From positions 127,417-191,416 of the forward strand of contig CAVCUP010000003.1 of NCBI GenBank assembly GCA_963605405.1: a stretch of 64,000 nucleotides of DNA. Direction: 5' to 3'. The translations under genes and the position numbers were made by a program. Below are positions 59,861-64,000 of the stretch, piece after piece (position 1 is the stretch's first letter; the number at the start of each line of letters is the position of its first letter). The notes under the pieces are model-generated. The model had not been told where the DNA came from and did no database searches. It saw nothing but the letters and a program-made list of their open reading frames with translations. The DNA comes from Paratractidigestivibacter sp963605405. Its GTDB lineage: Bacteria > Actinomycetota > Coriobacteriia > Coriobacteriales > Atopobiaceae.

Positions 59861-60078
59861 GCTGCAAGGTTTTGCGTCAAGTGCGGCGCAGGCCGGGGCT
59901 CCGTGCAAAGTTTTGCGCCAAGTGCGACGTAAATCAGGCTCATAAGGCCCTTCAAAAGGGGAAATGGGCCTCAAAACCGCCTCATGAGGCGGTTTTGGGG
60001 TCTAAATCACGTCGCACTTGAGGCCAAACTTTGCAACAAAGTCGTTGCTGCGTCGCACTTGAGGCCAAACTTTGCAAC
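59861..60078 (+). repeat. 216-bp dispersed repeat, copy 3
   Basis: Direct 30-bp units at 59861-59891 and 59902-59932 and inverted units at 60009-60036 and 60048-60076, with a perfect central hairpin AAAACCGCCTC/GAGGCGGTTTT (59974-59997). It begins 21 bases after the mfd stop and could act as its transcript end. From 60079 to 60230 no gene is seen; GGAAGGG lies just before the next start. Confidence 0.88.
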
Positions 60079-60230
60079 CAAGCCCGGCGCGGCCAGATCT
60101 TGTCCGGCCAAGGAGCTCGTTACGCATCTGAACAGAAGTCAAAATTGTTGAGTCAACCTTGGGTTACTTATGCTAGCGTGGTTAGCCGATGCTAACTCAA
60201 AGTGGCATAGCCATTGGCGGAAGGGATTCT

Positions 60231-63200
60231 ATGAAGGATCAAGAGAAGGTCTGGCGGCACCTAACGTCGCTCGGAGGCAACGCCGCCCGCGGGGCGGTCG
60301 TCGCGGCCCTGGCGCTCTCGATGGTGCCGACCGCAGCCCTCGCGGAAATAAAGACGGAGACCGGCTCCACTGCTACCAACACTGTGCCGGCCTCCGCCCA
60401 AGCCGAGGGACAAACGCCCTCTAACGAGGATTATACCGCCGCGGCCCTCTCCGCCGAAGGCTCTAGCGGCAGCTCAGCGTACGACTTGAGCAAGATCGCT
60501 GACGGCACGTACGAGGGCTCCGCCTTCTCCGATCCCGACGACTCGCTGAACGCGGGCGACGAGTGGGACTCCGATGGCTACGATGTGACCGTTAAGGTCA
60601 CCGTCGCCTCCGGCAAGATCTCCAAGGTCGAGGTCGGCGACTACGACAACTTGGGCAACAACGACTGGGACCGCATGGACAAGGCCGTCAACGGCTACTC
60701 CAAGCGCGGCACGACCTATACCGGCGTCGTCGACCAGATCAACGCCAAGGGCAGCACCGAGGGCATCGACGCGGTCTCGACCGCGACCATCTCGTCCAAC
60801 GCGATTGTCGCCGCGACCGACAACGCGCTGCAGAAGGCCTACGACGAGCAGAACCCCGTCGTGTCCGAGTACACCTACGGCTACGCGGCGCTGACCTGGG
60901 CGGAGTACTGGGCTGCCGAGGACGTCTACAACGCGACCGACGTCTCCAGCTTCGACGAGGTCGACCGTGACGCGGGCAACGGCGTCTACGAGCACGACCG
61001 CGGCGGCTACGACGTGGTGACCCGCGCGACCATGAACCACGGCCTGCACCGCGGCAGCTTCCAGTGCGTCGACGTGATCGAGACCGCCGAGGGCGTTCAG
61101 ATCAAGCCGTCCTACTACCCGGATAAGAAGTCCTTCGTCGACGTCGACGGTAAGACCTGGACCGTCTCGGGCTCGAGTGTTTCCGACGGTGCGAACACCT
61201 ACACCATCACCGGGCACGAGGTCACGGGCCTCAAGTACGTGCCCGTCAAGGTCAAGACCGCCGAGCTCGAGGCCTTTAAGGCGGCCTACGACTTCGTCGC
61301 CAACGGCGAGACGCTCCAGGGCGGCTTCTCCGAGAACAACCTCACGGCATACATGGGCGCCGTGGCCGAGGTCGATGCGGAGACGAGCGGCCTCAAGGTC
61401 GTGACCAAGGCCGAGGACGGCAGCTTCTCGTTCGGCGCGGCGAAGACCGACGGCACCACCTCGGGCATCAAGGGCCAGGCGCTCAAGACCGCCTCGAACA
61501 TCGACGTTGCCGTTGTGCGCACCACCCAGGCCGACACCGAGGACGCCGATACCTTCCACACCGGATCCTTCGGCGAGTTCCTGCGCGTGGACCTCACGGG
61601 TGACGGCTACGGCGACCTCGGAGCGAACATGCAGGCCGTGACCTGGACCTACTACGGCAACGACTCCACCTATACGAAGGCCGTGGCCACCTACGGCACC
61701 AAGTTCGCCGCGGACAACTGGATGCACAAGTCCATGGGCATCCAGCTCGGCCTCACCGAGTCCGCGCGTTGCGAGCTGCCTGAGGGCACCGACGGCACCG
61801 GCTACTGGAAGATTACTGTCCACGCGCTCGGTTACGAGGACTACAGCTTTACCTTCCAGGCCACCTCGGACAACATCGCCAAGGCCGCCGAGCCCGTGAG
61901 CGACGAGACCAAGAAGAAGCTCAAGGACCTCTACGACGAGGCCGCCGCCCTCAAGCAGGACGACTACACCGCCGAGTCCTGGTCCGCCTCCGCCATCGAG
62001 ACGGAGCTCGCGGAGACCAAGGGGCTTCTTGAGAAGGAGGGCCTGACCGAGGCCGAGGCGTCCGAGCAGCTCGGGCACCTCCAGGCTGCCATCGACGCGC
62101 TCGTCAAGGCCGATGCCGAGTACACCTACGGCTACGCGGCGCTGACCTGGGCGGAGTACTGGGCCGCCGAGGACGTGCAGGCCGCCGGCTCCGCCGACAG
62201 CTCGGACACGCTCGACTCCCACGGCGAGTACGACAAGGGCGCCTTCGACGTGGTGACCCGCGCGACCGTGAACCACGGCCTGCACCGCGGCAGCTACCAG
62301 TGCACCGCGACCATCAAGTGCACCGACGGCACCGAGTTCAGCCTCGCGACCTGGGCGGCCGACGGCTCGTCCTTTACCACCACCGACGGCAAGACCGTGA
62401 CCTGGAAACGCGGCGCCATGACCTGCGACGGCCAGTCCTACACCATGGCCGAGTACGACGTCGAGGGCCTCAAGTACGTCCCCGTCAAGGTCAAGACCGC
62501 CGACCTCGAGGCCTTCAAGGCGGCTTACACCTTCGTCGAGAACGGCGGCACCCTCGTCGGCGGCTACGGCGAGAAGAACCTCGTTGCCTACTCCGTGACG
62601 GCTGAGGTCGACGCCGACACGAACGGCCTCAAGACCGCGACCAAGGCCGAGGACGGCAGCTTCTCGTTCGGCGCGGCGAAGACCGACGGCACCACCTCGG
62701 GCATCAAGGGCCAGGCGCTCAAGACCGTCGAGAACGTGACTCCTACGGTCAAGGCCGCCAGCGGCTCCTACGGCGAGTTCCTGCGCGTCGACATCGCGGG
62801 CGACGGCTACGGCGACCTCGGCGCGAACATGCAGACCGTGACGTGGACCTACTACGGCAGCGACTCCAGCCGCACCACGGCGCTCGCCACCTACGGCACC
62901 AAGTTCGCTGCGGACAACTGGATGCACAAGTCCATGGGCATCCAGCTCGGCCTCACCGAGTCCGCGCGCTGCGAGCTCCCGACCGACACCGACGGCACCG
63001 GCTACTGGACCCTTACCGTCCACGCGCTCGGCTACGCGGACTACACCTACGAGTTCGAGGCCACCTCGGAGAACATCGCCGAGCCGACCCCGGTGACCGA
63101 TAAGACCAAGACCTCCCTTGAGTCTCTTGCCGCCACGGCCAACGCGAAGATCGAGGGCAACTACAGCGCCGAGACCTGGGCTTCGTTCGAGACCGAGCTC

Positions 63201-64000
63201 GAGGAGACGAACGACCTTCTTCAGAAGGCCGACCTCACCGAGTCCGAGGCGCTGACCCAGATCTCGCACCTGACCGAGGCCATGAACGCCCTGATCCGCA
63301 CCGCGCCCGCGGCCGGCGACTACGTGGTGATGAACATCCCGTACAGCGAGTTCTACGCTGCGGAGACCGCCAACAACGACAAGAGCGTCGACGTCTTTAC
63401 CTCCGCGACCAAGAACAAGACCAAGGGCACGCTCTCTGCCGGCACCTACCACACCGAGGACGGCTCCGAGATCACGGGCATCTCCTTTGCGGTCAAGGTG
63501 ACCGAGTCGGCCGCCGAGGGCATCGACTGGAGCGCCTACACCAAGGTGGACAGCGTTGAGGGCCTGGCGTCTGCCGCCTCCTTCGCCTACGCGACCACGT
63601 CCGAGGATCCCGCGACCTACAAAGAGATCTCGGTCTCCGACGAGGGCGAGGTTTCCTTCGGCAAGACGACCGGCGCCGAGGCTACCGTGCTCGACGGTTC
63701 CGCTGAGGCCAAGTTCACCACCGAGAGCACCTACGGCGACTACGAGCTCGACTTCAAGTCCGACAGCTCCGTCTACGCCGCCCTCAAGGACGCGACCATC
63801 TACGGTGCCGTGCTCAACACGACCGACGGCACCGGCTACGGCCTGCGCCACCTCGAGAACATCTGGAAGACCGGCAAGCACGGCGTCGAGTTCGCCTGGT
63901 GCACCGGCTTCACGGACGCGGTCCACGGCTGCCCGACGAGCTCTGAGCACTACGAGTCCATCATGGGCAAGACGCTCAGCAGCGTGACGGTCTACACCTC
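60231..64000 (+). CDS. Secreted FMN-binding and Tp47-repeat surface protein (partial)
   Basis: The frame is open from ATG 60231 (GGAAGGG upstream) to the window end, at least 1256 residues. A Sec signal peptide ends ALA|E at residue 38. Residues 88-205 resemble an FMN-binding (RnfG/NqrC-like) domain with D180-AVSTAT, close to the DxxSGAT flavinylation site but with Thr for Gly. Two long repeats (about 213-560 and 629-948) resemble domains of Treponema Tp47: YGYAALTWAEYWAAEDV, DVVTRATMNHGLHRGS, GLKYVPVKVKTA, DNWMHKSMGIQLGL. Each is followed by a three-helix FIVAR-like linker. A third, divergent copy starts VVMNIPYSEFYAAE (about 1030) and runs off the window. Tp47 binds beta-lactams and has weak beta-lactamase activity; a similar role here is inferred. 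Confidence 0.82.
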   Translation, partial: MKDQEKVWRHLTSLGGNAARGAVVAALALSMVPTAALAEIKTETGSTATNTVPASAQAEGQTPSNEDYTAAALSAEGSSGSSAYDLSKIADGTYEGSAFSDPDDSLNAGDEWDSDGYDVTVKVTVASGKISKVEVGDYDNLGNNDWDRMDKAVNGYSKRGTTYTGVVDQINAKGSTEGIDAVSTATISSNAIVAATDNALQKAYDEQNPVVSEYTYGYAALTWAEYWAAEDVYNATDVSSFDEVDRDAGNGVYEHDRGGYDVVTRATMNHGLHRGSFQCVDVIETAEGVQIKPSYYPDKKSFVDVDGKTWTVSGSSVSDGANTYTITGHEVTGLKYVPVKVKTAELEAFKAAYDFVANGETLQGGFSENNLTAYMGAVAEVDAETSGLKVVTKAEDGSFSFGAAKTDGTTSGIKGQALKTASNIDVAVVRTTQADTEDADTFHTGSFGEFLRVDLTGDGYGDLGANMQAVTWTYYGNDSTYTKAVATYGTKFAADNWMHKSMGIQLGLTESARCELPEGTDGTGYWKITVHALGYEDYSFTFQATSDNIAKAAEPVSDETKKKLKDLYDEAAALKQDDYTAESWSASAIETELAETKGLLEKEGLTEAEASEQLGHLQAAIDALVKADAEYTYGYAALTWAEYWAAEDVQAAGSADSSDTLDSHGEYDKGAFDVVTRATVNHGLHRGSYQCTATIKCTDGTEFSLATWAADGSSFTTTDGKTVTWKRGAMTCDGQSYTMAEYDVEGLKYVPVKVKTADLEAFKAAYTFVENGGTLVGGYGEKNLVAYSVTAEVDADTNGLKTATKAEDGSFSFGAAKTDGTTSGIKGQALKTVENVTPTVKAASGSYGEFLRVDIAGDGYGDLGANMQTVTWTYYGSDSSRTTALATYGTKFAADNWMHKSMGIQLGLTESARCELPTDTDGTGYWTLTVHALGYADYTYEFEATSENIAEPTPVTDKTKTSLESLAATANAKIEGNYSAETWASFETELEETNDLLQKADLTESEALTQISHLTEAMNALIRTAPAAGDYVVMNIPYSEFYAAETANNDKSVDVFTSATKNKTKGTLSAGTYHTEDGSEITGISFAVKVTESAAEGIDWSAYTKVDSVEGLASAASFAYATTSEDPATYKEISVSDEGEVSFGKTTGAEATVLDGSAEAKFTTESTYGDYELDFKSDSSVYAALKDATIYGAVLNTTDGTGYGLRHLENIWKTGKHGVEFAWCTGFTDAVHGCPTSSEHYESIMGKTLSSVTVYT
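61403..61490 (+). repeat. 88-bp exact repeat inside the Tp47-like gene, copy 1
   Basis: This segment is identical to 62639-62726. Neighbouring parts of the two Tp47-like repeats are also nearly identical (about 60 bp from 60869 and 62117, about 86 bp from 61691 and 62890), separated by diverged stretches. This indicates a recent duplication or gene conversion within the gene. Confidence 0.9.
62639..62726 (+). repeat. 88-bp exact repeat inside the Tp47-like gene, copy 2
   Basis: The second copy of the 88-bp segment, about 1.24 kb downstream of the first and in the same reading frame. Confidence 0.9.

Noticed and set aside
60474..63950. Antisense open frame of 1158 codons
   Set aside because: It is a shadow of the plus-strand Tp47-like gene, which has a signal peptide, ribosome binding site and recognisable domains. 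The antisense product is low-complexity Gly/Val/Leu/Asp/His sequence.

Overview
The window is 64 kb of high-GC bacterial chromosome. Strong third-position GC bias creates many long antisense shadow ORFs. The gene content points to a gut member of the Coriobacteriia (Actinomycetota), most likely Collinsella or a close relative: GlgC plus GlgD, Tp47-like surface proteins, DUF559-type proteins and abundant GAAAGGAA-type ribosome binding sites. This placement comes from gene content and recalled family resemblance, not from a search.

Layout. 1-4.1 kb: the end of a probable radical SAM gene, an EF-G-like GTPase and a DUF559-type nuclease-fold protein. 4.1-11.0 kb: a CorC/HlyC-type membrane protein, a stand-alone cyanophycin-synthetase-like N-domain protein, a YtxH protein, a PRC-barrel protein and a membrane-anchored GH3 glycosidase with permuted domain order. 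11.2-18.1 kb: LemA, tRNA-Ser, YitT, TadA, an L-lactate permease, an RlmI-like rRNA methyltransferase and a DEAD-box helicase. 18.2-22.3 kb: a methionine block (metN-metI-metQ on the minus strand, metA on the plus strand); metA is preceded by a leader with a small Met-containing ORF overlapping a terminator. Its acetyl-type MetA fits the O-acetylhomoserine sulfhydrylase-like gene at 42.2 kb. 22.3-29.3 kb: an HTH protein, a membrane Ser/Thr kinase, a four-helix membrane protein, two anchored proteins sharing a helical C-terminal domain, and a divergent operon with an SPFH/SHOCT protein and a zinc-ribbon protein. All five transcription units after the HTH gene carry the same dyad, CAGYTGNCARCTG, about 30 bp upstream of a -10-like hexamer, so they look like one regulon. 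30-35 kb: a polar amino acid ABC transporter with a Tat-type lipoprotein, a Gfo/Idh/MocA oxidoreductase and an MFS transporter. 35.4-41.7 kb: dnaX-ybaB-recR, a membrane protein, tRNA-Asp, a HAD phosphatase and a MutY-like glycosylase without a visible Fe-S cluster. 43.9-55.9 kb: a complete glycogen cluster, glgB-glgP-glgC-glgD-glgA and a GH13-GH77 fusion. 56.4-59.8 kb: mfd. From 60.2 kb to the end: a giant secreted protein with an FMN-binding-like domain and repeated Tp47-like domains, running off the window.

Intergenic space carries at least two dispersed repeat families. One is a roughly 216-bp element (copies at 3.66, 29.65 and 59.86 kb) built of two direct and two inverted copies of a 30-bp unit. 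The other is a 116-128-bp element (13.5, 20.9 and 29.5 kb) whose terminal inverted repeats differ in sequence between copies but keep pairing. No CRISPR array, rRNA, prophage or insertion sequence was seen.

The strongest candidate for an undescribed system is the 22.3-29.3 kb kinase/SPFH/lipoprotein regulon. The metA leader and the Tp47/FMN surface protein come next.
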